Assembly (NCBI GenBank): GCA_026182355.1
Contig: JAPFBL010000084.1
Coordinates: 9,717,501-9,781,500, forward strand
Direction: 5' to 3'
Origin: Hermatobates lingyangjiaoensis
Lineage: Eukaryota; Arthropoda; Insecta; Hemiptera; Hermatobatidae
Length of the DNA stretch: 64,000 nt
Under the pieces are notes generated by a model, which made no database searches, was not told the origin of the DNA, and saw only the letters and a program-made list of their open reading frames with translations. Positions within the stretch are counted from its first letter, which is position 1. Every line of letters begins with the position of its first letter. Position numbers and translations under genes: made by a program. Below are positions 43,520-55,978 of the stretch, one piece after another.

Positions 43520-46200
43520 AATGGCATCCAAGCCGAAAGTTTACGCATGAGGAAAGTTACCAGGATTAATATTACGATAATATTCAATAGATATCCATTG
43601 ACTTAATGCAACTAATATTGCTTCTAAACTTTTATATTTTTGCACTATAAACTAAATATTACCAATAGAAATTGTATACTTCAGCCGGAAGGATGTTTTA
43701 CTATTGTAGTTCAAACCATTACAAGAATAGCCTATATTTAAGATCAAACTTCAATAAGATTAAAACTTACTGAAAGTATCAGCAGGTATCAAATCCATAG
43801 AACAAACTTTCAAAAAAATTACATGGAGTTATAAAATTTAATTAAGACTGTCATGGAAAAGTCTATTTTGACTTTTCAAAATAGAATCCCTATTTTGATG
43901 AATGATTGTTGTTGTATGAATGATTGTTCAGGGTTTTATGAATATGATTTGACGAATTAATTTTTTAATGAGCTTCATTTCTTAAATGCATGTACTACAA
44001 GGATCTTTATAATGCCCCTGAAGGAGCTATTCTTCTTACAATGTTCGACTCAAAACAATTTGAAAAGTTAATAAATCAAAGTCAGAACACTACTCTTAGC
44101 TTATGATGATAGCCTGTCAATGTTGTCAAAGAAGAGCTTCCTCAATGTAACAACTTTGTATACCTACGTCATAGCAGAGTGATGACGTAACATAGAATAT
44201 CTATTTCTCCTTACACTCTATGAGATATGCTCCAAAGTCTCTATTAACTTCCATTCTACTGTTAAAAGGGCCTAGGAGCCAATTTTCCGAAGTTACCAAA
44301 GTGATGTTGACTACATTGTTTTTTTCGGAGGATAATATTCCTTGATATTATTACTATAACTCGATCATACCTACGTTTATGTTACAATGTTGATGTTTTT
44401 TTTTTCATTTTCTAGGAGTAACTTTTGAGCTGACAGGTCATCGTAGAAACAGTCTTATGGTACTAGGTTTAGGATGGTACTTGGAGCCTTGGACGGGTTT
44501 TATCAAGGCGTAGACAGCTTCTAATGAATACTTCAATTAGCCTTTCAATCCTGCTTAAGTTTGTCGTACAATCCTTTCAATCCTCTTCTTAGCCGTACCC
44601 CTCTCTTTAATGTTATCGACCTTTCCAACGGCTACACCATTCATGAAAATTCATTGAGTATACAATCGCTTTGTGAAACCAGAGGACAATCCTTAGGTTT
44701 AGACTCTATCCATGACAAGAGTGATTACTCTTGCAGAAATAGTACGCACGCATACATTTCTATGATTTCTCCTTTTGGATCTAAAGACTAGATAAGTACC
44801 TTGTTCAATACACAAAGCGTATAAATTTCTCAAGAAACACTGGTCTAGAATAGAAAATTTTCGTTTTTTTTTCGTAAAGATTACCAATGTCATCTTTACG
44901 GTAATATTCCATATTATCGTAATACTGAACAAACTTCCAATTATTAAATATGATTAATAATTTGTCAAAAAAAACCTAAGGCTACATCTTGTGACATAAT
45001 TAAATGTCCTCATCAGATCATTATCTGTCGTCATCTCAATATGTGAGATGAATCGTTTTTTTCTTATCGGTTACCTTATTACTAATTGCACACTCAAAAT
45101 TTTTGGTTCAATCTGTTGTCTTAAGAATTTAATAAATAGTAACAAAAAAAACTTTTGTTTTAATTTAACATTCCATTTTAACTTTCTTAGATTATTCCTT
45201 AGATACGTGTTTTATTTTCCCCCCAAACTTTACGTTAAGTATGACAATTGAATAACACTTTTTTGGATTGTATAATAGAATAAGAGCTTATTATTTACTG
45301 CTGCCCTGGAGTCTCATGAGCGCTTGATGTGTTTATCGAATATGAACACCTTTTTCATTCAAACAGCAGTCCGCTAAACCAGCTCCCAAGCGGTTCGTTC
45401 ATCATTATTAATGGGTCATTTGTTTTAAATTAGTGAATTGTGTATTGTGATTTCATTCAATACTTTTAGAAGGGAATCATGCATTGTTAATTATAGTTGA
45501 TTGTCTTATGGAACAAGTTGAAGGGTCATTCACTTTAGAGGTCACCTTGTTTTTTTTTTTTTTTCAAGAGGTAGGGATGAAGTCTCTTAGTGTCCTTTGT
45601 ATGGTAATTTGTTCAACGTTAAGATAAGACTTTCTAAACTTCTATACAAATATATGATCTTTTCTGTCAATTTGTCAAGATAACCTGTATAATTTGCTAG
45701 TCATGTGTAATTAAATTTCTTGTGCACACATAATGTCTTTAAATTGGTTTAATGATATCATGATTACTGGTTTTCCTAAAACTAAAGTGAAAAGTAATAA
45801 AAAAACGTTCAGAAAATTTATATATTTGTCTTCTTTTTATACACACAATTCATTTGAGCGTAATTTTGAAAAAAAATACTTACTTTAAAATGTTACTCTT
45901 GTTTAAAATATTTACTCTTAATGCACTCAGATTATGTTATTGATACATTAAACTAAAAAAATTAAAAAGCCTGTTATAAATTTTGACTTTGTTTGATGAC
46001 TTTATAAAATATGGCCTAAGATAACGTTTGTACAGCATTTATTGTAATATTTATTATTTTACATTTGACATTTCTTTACAGTTATTGATTTATTTTTATT
46101 TAAATAATATATATTTGTTAATTATCAGGGAAGAAATGTACATTAACAACTACAAAGTACACTTTTCAGAGACTTAATTTCTTTTGTTAAACAGCTATAA
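43520..46200. other. A+T-rich stretch, no clear feature
   Basis: Moderately richer patches (44,430-44,620 and 45,300-45,400) contain no identifiable motif. The 76-77 residue frames near 44.6-44.9 kb are on opposite strands and show no family similarity. Confidence 0.4.
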
Positions 46201-46209
46201 ATAAAACAG

Positions 46210-46870
46210 ATTTACGTTTGGAGTGGAGGTTTCCAAAGAAATTGTTAGGATGTATTTAGTGATGATGTTTATGTGGTGTGTGTGTGTTTGTGAGTGCGAG
46301 TGTGTGTGTGTGTGTGTGTGTGTCCTAAAGATTGTGGTCAGGCTACAGGCAACATCGTTGGATGGACAAATTCATATTTACACAGAAATTAGCCTTATAG
46401 GGAGATGTGTTCTGTGGCTTTCACAAAATAGTACATGACGAGAAAGTTACTTTTCTGAGTAAAGTATAATTTTTGGAAAAAATTTGTTTCCTCCTAAACT
46501 ACTAACTCTGTTTAGTAGAAAATTTGTGTTGTTTGTAATTATTTTGAAATAGATAGCAACATCAACTGAAAAAAATATGGTAATATTTCAATAACCATGA
46601 AGGTCAGTAATGCAATAAAATATAAAACTTTGGACTATGACTGATTCTGAAAGTTTGTGGATAGAAGACACACCGACGAATCATAATAAAATTGCAGTAC
46701 AAATAGCATGATTTGCGAGGATGAGCTGAATATCTTTTTAAGAAATTTCCATGGATGGAGGTCGAGGTACATTTTATGGCTTTGATAACAATTCGGAACG
46801 TCTAACTATAAAACAATGGAATTTTTGAATTAAATTTAATAAAAAATTTTGAGATATTTAATGAGTTAGT
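46210..46870 (+). repeat. Dispersed repeat family A, copy 7 (longest)
   Basis: Contains a (GT)n tract (46,278-46,322), GTCAGGCTACAGGCAACATC, GGACAAATTCATATTTACAC, GAGATGTGTTCTGTGG, GAAAGTTACTTTTCTGAG, TCCTCCTAAACTACTAACTC, TGCAATAAAATATAAA, GACACACCGACGAATCATAA, and GAGGTACATTTTATGGC. Its 3' half parallels copy 1 at 2,740-2,940, extending the family to at least ~650 bp. Confidence 0.68.
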
Positions 46871-46879
46871 ATGATATGT

Positions 46880-49800
46880 AGATATAATAAAATTCTTAAA
46901 TTAAAAAAATCAACGCCAATGAAGCATTTATCATGATGTTTTTTAGGGTATGATGGATGCTTGCTAACAGTGTAGTTATCAATTCCATTTTGCATCTTTC
47001 AACCAAAAGTAATGTCGGACACATAGTTTTTGGTGTGTTTAAAAAGCCAATTGCATTTGAGTAATATTGAAATAGGGAAAAGAAAAAGTTTTAGTCCTTA
47101 TTATAAAACGGTTACTAATTTTAACCTACTTATTATGTGATTCAAGGAACTTAACACTTTGTTTTAGATATTGTCGTACTACAAATATTCATGAGCACAA
47201 ATATTAAAAGAGTAATATTACACCAAAAATAACAACTCTAAACTTATATCTGTCGTGACATAATCAGTTTTTGGTTAATAAGCATTTTCATGATGGGCGA
47301 ATAACATCCATATCAGAAGGACGAATCAACAGAATGAGTTCCGGAAATTGTTGTCAAGAAAATAGAAAACTTTCATTATTAAAGGAATCACTCAAGACTG
47401 CTTCATAAATATTGAAGACGCTTCTACCAACATGCCCTCGAATCCATTAAACTAGCGCCATGTATTATCCAGGAACAATATAATGGACTACAACAATTGA
47501 ATGGAGGAATAATTAATGCATGTGTTGGATCTACTGCACCTAAAATTGTGACGTATTTAAAAATTCTATTCCCTTTATAAGTAGTTCAAGGACTTAGAGT
47601 ATTTGCTACTATCATTTTTTTCCTTTTTCTCACCTGTATCCAAAGAAAAAAGATTATCACTATGTTTTGGGAACTTATCATTTACCAAACAAATATTCTT
47701 TTTCTGCTTTCTCTCTCTCACTTAAATCAATTTGGACAAAGTCAACGTTTATTATACATACTATACTGGCTATTGTTTAATACCTGTATCAGCCGAAGCA
47801 ACAGTCTTATAATAGTTTGGTTATTACTAATGCTGAATAATTTTTGAATGCTGCCTCGAAGGACAACTTTTCTGCATGTTTCATCATATACATATTAACC
47901 AAAATTTTAGTACAAATAGTTAACTAAAAAGACAGAATGTTTACCAAATCTTAAGAAAGTAAACATTTTTCGTATAAAATACTCCCCAAAAAAATACAAT
48001 ATTGTTATCGAAATTACCGTTCCATCACGGGGTTTGCCATTACATAAATATACAATTTTTTGATTGCGCTCTTTCAATTTCATACACACACATACACACC
48101 TGCATACACACAGACAAAGACCATTATGAAATTCAATATTACAATTTTTACCTGAATGCAATAGATTAATTATTTTATATTTTATACAAAATATAACTAA
48201 AAGTAAATGGGTCACAAGATCATTGCTGCTCGCTTTGAGGTTTTTCAAGATATTGTGTGTAGAGTTCAATTTTTAACATGATGTTTACACAGCAGATAAT
48301 GTATTTGTTATCAGTCTATTTTATTTCCATCAATGTGCAACATTATTATGAACATTAGTTCAAAATAATGTTTTCATCAATTAAATTATAAGACCGAAAA
48401 ATCTGACTAGTCTTGCTTTGAATATCCGTGGACAGAGGCCGTGCTTAGAAGATTTGAACAAATAAAAAAAAGAATCATTTCGCAGATATCATATTACTCG
48501 AAAATTTTTTCTCGAAATAATAAATCCAGTTTTTTTTATTCATTCTCGTATTATTTTGAGACAGAAATTATAATTTAAGCTCACTTGGAAGAAAATATAT
48601 TCTTTTTCTTTTTATGAACCGAACTAATACAAAGTTAAGATAATTTAATATACGCAAAAGAAATGAAAAATTCAGAATAACCTATGTTCAATAAAAGATT
48701 CAAAGCATCAAAATAGCAGTTTATTTTTTATTTAGTATGTTCCACACTTTATATTCAGAATTTTTTCTGTTACAATATAAAAGTAAAAATAAAATAACAC
48801 TGTGGTTATAAATATTAATAAATAAATAAATTAATAAATAACAATTTTTCTTTTTTGCGGGTTATATACATACTGAATCATTGCTAGAGTACTATTTTTT
48901 CTCTATCTTCAGGTTATTCTAGTGACATTAAAATTCTTTCATTTAATATTGCTTCTGATGTGGTTAGTTAGTTCTAAGATAAAAATGTTATAAATATATA
49001 AGCTTAGAAAAATTAAAAGGTCAATAAGACACTAAAATGATAACGGTAAAGTTCCATTGATCACCACTTGTGGAATGTTTTTTTAAGTAATTATAAGTAA
49101 TTCATTGTAAGTAAACTTCTTTTTAAAATTACAGTAATAAACTAATTAGTAATTAAAATTATTTGACTTTTAATATATTAATTAGGTTAATTGATTAAAG
49201 GTATTTATTTTTAACTGCCGAATTACTTTACCTCTTTTCATTGTTTTATAAACATACAAAAAAATCACCTTAAATGTTAACGAAAACAAATTGACTGTAC
49301 AAAGAACTATCTATACTGTACATCAGTCATTGATCAGATTAATTAATCTGATGATGATCAGATTAATTAATTAATTAATCTAATGCATTCCTTAAATTGC
49401 ATTAATATCTTTCAGTGAGTGTAGCATACCTAACTTATTATTCCTGGTTTCTCGTACGATTTTTTGATTAGCGATGTAATTTGCCAAAGCATCGAGTCAA
49501 AATTAATGCAAATGTTGCCTGTTTTATTTCATTATTGAATCATAGTCATTCAATTGAAACATACCTTTTAAGCGTTTGCCAATTATTCCAAACAAACATG
49601 CCAATTACATTATAATTATAATTGACACAATGGAATACCAATATTGAAAAAAAAAAAATCAGTGAATAGATTGTTTATTATATGTGATAATTGGGTGCAC
49701 TTACAGTAATGTTTAGTTTGAACCACTCTAGACTTGTTTAATATAATTATAATATTTTTCCTTGAAGTATTTGTGGAGAGACAATGCCAAAACAGATTGC

Positions 49801-50990
49801 ACGGGGCACTGATGCTAGGTGCATTACCCATGCTCTGACTCCCACCTCCTTTGTCATTCATGATTTGATTAATTATTGTAATCAGTAAATAAATGTTTAC
49901 CACCTATGTGGGCAATATGACCTTGGCCAAGGGCCAGTTATTCCCCTCCTATATTCATTCTTGAAGGTTAAGAGCACTGAAATGCTAATTTAATTGCTAT
50001 CTGCAGATAACAATTTTTTAACATGTACTCTTAAGAACATCTCCTTTTCTTTCTCTATTATCCTTAATTCCCTTATTCCAGACACTTTCCATAGGAATAT
50101 AGAATACTTATTATTCAAAATAAACAACGAAAGTTAAAATTTAAACAAACCTTCAATTAAGCTAGAGTTAATATGAATCCATATATAAATGGTTAATTAT
50201 ATTTTTATAGAAATCAGGACACTAGACATCTTTCTAATTTCTGTAATCTTTTTTATTTTTTTATAGTATAGTAGGTTTATGTTTGTTAATTTGATAGTTT
50301 GTATTCTGGCATTTTCTTCAGTACTTCAGGAAATTTTAATTTTTTAATTAGTAATATATATATCTTCGTATATTTGGAGCGCAGACGTCCATTTAAACAT
50401 ATTTCATCAAACAGTCTATTTTACTTATTAGAAACAAACTTCTCTAATTATAAAAACTTCTCTAAAAACCTCTGGGCTTTGACATAAAACTTGTTTTGAA
50501 AAATATTACTAAGAACTTATAATCTAAAGTCTAGAGGGACTTGTGTTGTACAGATATGAGGCATTAATATGCCAAATAGTCGTATTTCTAGAATGTGATA
50601 TTGAGGATTTGACCTATAAATAATTACTGCTACTTTAATGCCAGCGTTTCGACCTACTCAAATACCAACACCGAGGGTAATAAAAAAAACAACACTTACT
50701 ACATTATAAAGAATAAATAGACATTATAATGACATTTCTAATAGAATTTAATATGAATATTGAATTATATTTGAAATTAATACTGGAAGAAACAACACAA
50801 AATCAATGGATAGATAGCAACACTATCTATGAACTGAAATTAATATTATGTCATCCTTATTATGCCATTATGAAAGCAGGTAATTGGTTTCTTTACCTGG
50901 AATTTACACGTATATTGTTTTTAAAATGATAAAAAATGTGGAATAGTTATATTTAGTAAGATTAATTTCTTGTTAGTTGTTAAAGGTAAT
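46880..50990. other. A+T-rich stretch, no gene seen
   Basis: A block at 47,310-47,500 has a slightly coding-like frame (YQHALESIKLAPCIIQEQYN) but with nearby stops and no known family. A palindromic AGATTAATTAATCT cluster lies near 49,330-49,382. Near 50,645-50,680, minus-strand text GTCGAAACGCTGG is a trace of a hammerhead-type terminus without the first core box. Confidence 0.4.
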
Positions 50991-50999
50991 GTAATGAAT

Positions 51000-51280
51000 G
51001 TTGATGACTTTTCCTGATTGAATCTACAAGATTGAGGAAGAAAAGAGGAATGCATGGATGTGGTAGTGGAATGGAATTGAAATGGTCCTGGGGTGGGTAG
51101 TGGTTGAGTTTAATGGGTGGAGTCCTTTTGTTTGTGAACCTGGCTGACGGCTCACTCAGGTAAAACAAACAGACCGCCTAACAAGGCCCTACCTGCCTAG
51201 GACCACCCTCGCTTCACTCCCACACTTATCGCCCATAATTGCCTAATCCTCTTTCTACACTACCTTAGTTTTTTACAAAA
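51000..51280. other. GC-richer island, G-rich then C-rich
   Basis: GGTCCTGGGGTGGGTAGTGG is followed within about 100 bp by GGCCCTACCTGCCTAGGACC and a C-rich tail. The composition resembles the islands at 43.3 and 57.7 kb. No coding motif or TIR was found. Confidence 0.35.
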
Positions 51281-51289
51281 AAAAAATTT

Positions 51290-53290
51290 CCCCAACTTCA
51301 TTCCTTCAAAGCCATATCTTCATTCCCACAGTCATTATATCTTATATTTATTTTGTCAATTCCCTTAGTCATTTTTTAAGTACATAGCTTTTGATATTTA
51401 CCTTTAAAGGATTATAATGAGTCACAATGTCCAGTGATTAAATTCCAAAGTTAATAATCCGTCTACCACATCTCTGTAATTACCCGTCAACTTCAAGAGC
51501 ACTCAGGAGGTAACAAGGTTTTTGTGTTACTTCCACATATATACACGTTAGTTTACTGTTAATTCTGATTTAGTAACATTATGTATGGAAGTTATTAAAC
51601 TTTATATATTGAAGCTGATATTTATAACTTTATGTATACATAAATATTGATTCAGTAAAATGAAATTAATATGTATATATTATTATAATCATTATGTTTT
51701 AGCATGGTTATAAATTATCATATCATAATATAAATATAATTTGATAACACTCCTATATCTGGTAATGTAGAATGTTTTTATTTCTGACTGAGCTATTACG
51801 AGGTGAAGATTGAAACTAAAAGTGGATATCTTAATTGAAAATATTTAATAAAAAATCTATACGTATTAAACAATTTAATCTTGTATGTATGTATTATAAG
51901 AATAATAAATACTTATAAATTATAATTTAGATATAAAAATATTGTTTATTTCAGAAAATATTAAATATTACTGGAGCATTATTTGCAGTTATATAATTAT
52001 AAATTGAACAAAGACAATACTGCCTTATTATAAAATCTGACGTGGCCTACACTTAACTTTACTGTAAGGAAATATAATATCAAACTTTTTGGATACATAA
52101 TGTTCCCTTTGAACATAATATAAATGTCTTAATTTATATTATTGAACCAGTTATCCAATGTACGCACAATTTATGCATATAATATCATGGGTTACCACAT
52201 CAATAATAACACTTTTCTAAAGCGAAAGTGAACATTTCGTGTAACAAAATAATTTCTTACAAGAGAAAATGGCTTTTTTAATTTTTCCTACAGCCAGTGG
52301 ATTCCATAAAAGGCCACCTGTAACAATTTATCCATGACAGTGGATCTCTTACATTTACTAATGTTTATCTGACCTCCTTCTACATTTAAGATTTAAGACA
52401 AAGATCATTTACTATGTGTTTGATATATACAAACTTACATAGTAATTTGTATGTGTATTACAAACTTTGATTAACCTGACTTAATATGAACATGAAAGAT
52501 ACGATTCAAAATATACATGACCATTAGCTGTAAATGTAATAAATAATATTGGTTGTATATTTTTCTAAACCAGAAATTAAAATCCATCCCAAAGTTTGTT
52601 TTATAACCAGTGCTCTTAATGCACAATGAATTTATTATAGTGGATTGAACTATCATTATACTTCATTAAAAATATTGTTTCAAATTATGAAGAAATATTT
52701 TATTTAAAATAATTTTTTTTAGTAGTCATATAAAAATAAAACTGATTATCTCTTTAGAACAAATTTTACATTCACCGGTAATTATAGACATTACCGAATA
52801 CCTATTGCCCGCATCTAATACCATAACTTCATGTATTGTTATAAAATCAACAAGGAACAGGGTGAACACAGCCAAAAACATGACTTTGTTATACATACGA
52901 CTAACAATAGAAATTAACATAAAAGATGACGTACAATAAATACATGTCTGTCTATATATATATTTCCAAACTGCAATCGGCAATCCAAATGGATAATAAT
53001 TTTTTCTCATATACATATTAAAATGAAAGGCCTCAGATCATTTATTTTCGTACAGGAGTTTCTATGATGATTTATATTTCACGTGCTTCTAAAATCTTCT
53101 TTGTCTTTTTCAAAATAATCGTTACTTCAAAATATTGACTGTTATCATTACGTTTTAAATTCCGTTACTGTGGTCAACTTCGATTTCGTCTTGCAATGAA
53201 TGAAATAACATAGCGCTTATTAATGACTGTGCCTGAAACATATAGTGTGGGTGAGGACTTAGAGAGCAGCTGCTTAAAAAAATAAAATAA
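51290..53290. other. A+T-rich stretch, no feature seen
   Basis: Nothing recognisable. The open frames at 52,471-52,656 and 52,726-53,016 (minus) lack family motifs and splice context. Confidence 0.4.
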
Positions 53291-53299
53291 AAAATCAGA

Positions 53300-53470
53300 A
53301 AAAGGACTAAGATCTTTCAACCGTAACAAGAAACCAAGATTTCTTAGTTGGGATTTGACTCTGATGAAGACCGCTTATTAAAGTTGAAAGATGTTAGTTT
53401 TTTTTCATCTCTTATTGTGGTTTCGACGTTGATTGTTCTTACACGTGTTCATTGTGAAATGTTGTTATAT
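53300..53470 (+). repeat. PLE terminus, partly inverted (GACCG family)
   Basis: A short left fragment (ACTAAGATCTTTCAACCGTA on the plus strand, i.e. inverted) ends abruptly at 53,329. The right unit is complete from GACTCTGATGAAG through TTATTGTGGTTTCGA to CACGTGTTCATTGTGAAATG and then a TA-rich run. This is an asymmetric inverted pair. Confidence 0.75.
53361..53389 (+). ncRNA. Hammerhead ribozyme-like motif (GACCG family)
   Basis: CTGATGA 53,361-53,367 and GAAA 53,386-53,389 are intact. Stem II has decayed (AGACCG against AAGTT), so the fold is doubtful. Context matches the rest of the family. Confidence 0.55.
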
Positions 53471-53479
53471 ATATTTATA

Positions 53480-53620
53480 TAACGGGTTACTTGCCGTTTC
53501 GTCTACAACGTGCTTGGTCTCCCTTCTCTTTTCTACTGAAGACGGATTACCCGAAAATTTGAGTCTGTAAGTGTGTTTCCTTACTCTGTGTGTTACTCTT
53601 CTTGAATTTTGTACTCGTTT
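53480..53620 (+). repeat. PLE terminus (GGATTACCC variant)
   Basis: ACGGGTTACTTGCCGTTTCG, ACGTGCTTGGTCTCCC, core, GAGTCTGTAAGTGTGTTTCC and TACTCTGTGTGTTACT. A decayed opposite-strand counterpart with the same order lies at 56,535-56,680, so the two could be the ends of one rearranged element or an inverted pair about 3 kb apart. Confidence 0.7.
53536..53556 (+). ncRNA. Hammerhead-like motif, short stem II
   Basis: CTGAAGA 53,536-53,542, C, GGATTACCC, GAAA 53,553-53,556. Core boxes are intact but stem II can form only about two G-C pairs. Diverged relative of the GGTTCAAACC family. Confidence 0.5.
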
Positions 53621-53671
53621 ATATATATTTATATGTTATGAAAAAATAATCACAATAACCTTGATATAGTA

Positions 53672-53822
53672 TATGGATTAAATAATCACAGCAAGGGGAA
53701 AAAAATTATATTGGATACAGTGCTCTAAGGCCTTTTGTTATAACATCATCCAAGAGCAAAATGAACTGATGATTGTATCAAATATATTGTTTTATTTTTA
53801 CTGTGGTTATTTAATTCATATA
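53672..53822. repeat. Inverted repeat with hammerhead-like hairpin text
   Basis: GGATTAAATAATCACAG (left) and CTGTGGTTATTTAATTC (right) are inverted, as are GGATACAG-type inner blocks. Minus-strand text TGGATGATGTTATAACAAAA has a TGTTA/TAACA hairpin between a GATGA-like and an AAA-like box, reminiscent of but not matching a hammerhead core. Confidence 0.6.
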
Positions 53823-53885
53823 TATTATGAGGCATTAGAAGGCCTCAGATCGTTGGTCTCCTACTTTTTGTGTTACGTTACTTGA

Positions 53886-53887
<2 letters not shown>

Positions 53888-53920
<33 letters not shown>
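53888..53920. repeat. (TA)n microsatellite
   Basis: About 16 TA units separating two PLE-derived blocks. Confidence 0.95.
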
Positions 53921-53925
<5 letters not shown>

Positions 53926-53989
53926 TAAATTCACAGAAGTAAAACACATACAAGAAATCACAAAAAATCACCAAATTAACCGAAAAAAT

Positions 53990-54270
53990 CTCTCCAAGGA
54001 CAACTGGAGTCTGAAGCCTGTGTCAATCAACAGGTACTCATTTAGTGTAGCCAACCTAAGAGGTAGATAAGAATAAATAAACAAAAAAAATAGAGAAATA
54101 AATAGCAGTAAATTAAAAAATTAAATATTTAAATCTACAACGAAACGGACTAAATGACTGAATAATAAATAAGTAAACAATTTTTTTTAAACGAATAAAA
54201 AGAATAATGAATAATTAATTAAACCTAGAGCAGATTTACTTCCTAGGAGACAAGTAATGTATCTTCGTAA
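53990..54270. repeat. PLE leader-like A/T-rich repeat
   Basis: TAGCCAACCTAAGAGGTAGA followed by AATAAA-rich text parallels TGTAGCCAACTTTCGGAGG plus AATAAAA-rich text at 55.78-55.93 kb and CGGTAGCCAACGTTGC at 56.66 kb. Non-coding. Confidence 0.5.
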
Positions 54271-54730
54271 TCTCTCAGTGATATTAGCGTAAAAGGAAAT
54301 TTTTTTCCTGTGGCTATCGTGCTAGTTGTATATTCCTGTTGATGAGTGTCATAGATTTTTGTACCTGGGAGGACTGGCACTCATTTTTTTATTTTTCATT
54401 CTATTTATTTTGCTGTTTGTCATGGGTTGGGTACAGTTATCAAGAAGTTTTCCCTACACAGTCTTTTGTCATTCCACACTTCTATCTTTAAGAAGACTAG
54501 AACTTCAGTCCTTGTTTCTTTCTGGAGCTGCTCAACTTTTTCTGCCTGATGACGATACAGTTCAAAGTTCAAACCTGCAGTATGTTTTTGTTATTTCCTG
54601 TATGTGTTTTATTCTTGAGAATTTAATACATATACTTGTAATTCAAAAAAATGAAACAGTACGTTAAGACAACATATCAAACGATTAGAACTTTGAAAAA
54701 AGTAGAAAGAACACTCAACTGACTTTAATA

Positions 54731-54751
54731 TTTCGACCTCGTCGTCATCAG
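54731..54751 (-). ncRNA. Hammerhead ribozyme motif (GAAATATTG family)
   Basis: Minus strand: CTGATGA, C, hairpin GAC-GAG-GTC, GAAA, then TATTAAAGTC. Core boxes canonical, stem II only 3 bp. Faces the copy at 54,847 across a GAA-rich centre. Confidence 0.6.
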
Positions 54752-54778
54752 GAGAAGGAGAAGAAGAAGAAGAAGATG
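54752..54778. repeat. (GAA)n-like patch between two hammerheads
   Basis: GGAGAAGGAGAAGAAGAAG-type purine run. Its complement-like CTTCTCCTTCTTC appears at 54,834-54,846, so the two units form a loose inverted pair. Confidence 0.85.
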
Positions 54779-54846
54779 AGTTCTGCTTGGCTGGCAAACA
54801 GCAACTGAAACAGCAGCAGTGAGCTGTTGTTTTTCTTCTCCTTCTT

Positions 54847-54867
54847 CTGATGACGATGAGATCGAAA
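54847..54867 (+). ncRNA. Hammerhead ribozyme motif (GAAATATTG family)
   Basis: CTGATGA 54,847-54,853, C, hairpin GAT-GAG-ATC, GAAA 54,864-54,867, then TATTGAAGTGAG. Best-preserved core of this family, though stem II is short. Confidence 0.63.
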
Positions 54868-55129
54868 TATTGAAGTGAGTTGTGTGTTGTTTTTACGTGT
54901 TCTTTTCTTGTAATCGTATATATATTACGATTACATGTATATATATTAAATCATGTATACAGCCATAATGACTATCTGATGACCTTGAATGAAGCTTGAA
55001 TTCTCCAGTGTAAGCCTGGAGAGAACTCTTGTCGTGTTTTCGGTCTGAGAAGTTCCCTGACTCAATATACAACACTACTTTTGTTTATACCACAAGAAAA
55101 CCGTAGCTAGGTGTCTGGCCTCAATCTAA

Positions 55130-55425
55130 AGCGATAATGTCTAAAAGTTCCTTGCCTTTTCACATTTTTTAATAATTTATTTCATTTGTTATTATTATTT
55201 GTATTCTTAGTTTTATTTTACCATAGCTTAGTCAGTACTTTTGTTTATGTATCAATTTCTCTGTATCAATTTCCCTTATTTTTTCAATTTTTTCTTTTTT
55301 ATATATTTATTGTATTCATATTCCATTAATTTAATGTAATTATAAATTATAAATTAATTATAAATTGATTCCTGTCTACCTTATTTTCTGTGAACGGGCG
55401 CGCATGCGGCAACACTGTTGGTCTC
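55130..55425. repeat. PLE leader-like A/T-rich repeat ending in a GC patch
   Basis: TTTATT-rich text ends in CCTGTCTACC and GGGCGCGCATGCGGCAACAC, just before the GGTTCAAACC-family terminus. This parallels (inverted) the order terminus - TAGCCAAC - GGTAGACAGG - AATAAA leader at 55.7-55.9 kb. Confidence 0.45.
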
Positions 55426-55429
55426 CAAC

Positions 55430-55590
55430 CGTCTCTGATCCAGTGCGCTTGGTTTCCCTCTCTTATCTCTCCTGAAGACGGTTCAAACCAAAAATTAGAG
55501 ACTGTAAGTGTGTTCTTCTGATTTCTCTATGTTTCTTTGTTTACATTGAACTATATTTGTCCGTTTTGGATCGTATTTCCAACGAAAAAA
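55430..55590 (+). repeat. PLE terminus (GGTTCAAACC family)
   Basis: Nearly the same text as 26,465-26,600 on the same strand: GGTCTCCAACCGTCTCTGA, CTTATCTCTCC, core, TGTAAGTGTGTTCTTCTG, TTTGTTTACATTGAAC. It goes on to TCCGTTTTGGATCGTATTTC before a (TA)n tract. The same end, inverted, is seen at 26,367-26,395. Confidence 0.8.
55472..55493 (+). ncRNA. Near-intact hammerhead motif (GGTTCAAACC family)
   Basis: CTGAAGA 55,472-55,478, GGTT/AACC hairpin, then AAAA where GAAA is expected (G lost to A). Likely inactive. Confidence 0.5.
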
Positions 55591-55591
55591 A

Positions 55592-55631
<40 letters not shown>
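55592..55631. repeat. (TA)n microsatellite between two PLE termini
   Basis: About 20 TA units joining a plus-strand GGTTCAAACC-family terminus to a minus-strand terminus with the AACTAGAATTT end. Confidence 0.95.
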
Positions 55632-55633
<2 letters not shown>

Positions 55634-55978
55634 AACTAGAATTTAAAAAAGAACACAGAGAAAGGAAACCACTGAACTCACTACTATATTTCGATGTCCT
55701 CGTCTTCAGGAAAAGAAGTGAATCGCTCCAAAGGCTGATAACGACTGACTTGGCGTTCGAACTGAAGCACTCAAACAGTGTAGCCAACTTTCGGAGGAAA
55801 GGTAGACAGGGAAGATAAAGAAATAAAAGCCAAATAAAAATTAAAAAAGAAAACATTTAACTAAAATAAAATTAAAAGCTGATAACAACTTTAAAAAAAC
55901 TTTAAGAAAAAAAAATAAATCAACGATTGAGGTTAAGCCCAGGAGCCGATCTACCGCCAAGAAGACTAATAAGTGCTT

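Noticed and set aside
50645..50680. Possible hammerhead (minus strand GTCGAAACGCTGG)
   Set aside because: Only the GAAAC side is present; no CTGANGA box and poor hairpin. Likely an old terminus trace.
54326..54667. 113-residue frame with a long hydrophobic stretch
   Set aside because: One TM-like segment only, preceded by T-rich DNA that favours Phe/Leu codons; no family resemblance, and it overlaps PLE-rich sequence. Not enough to call a gene.
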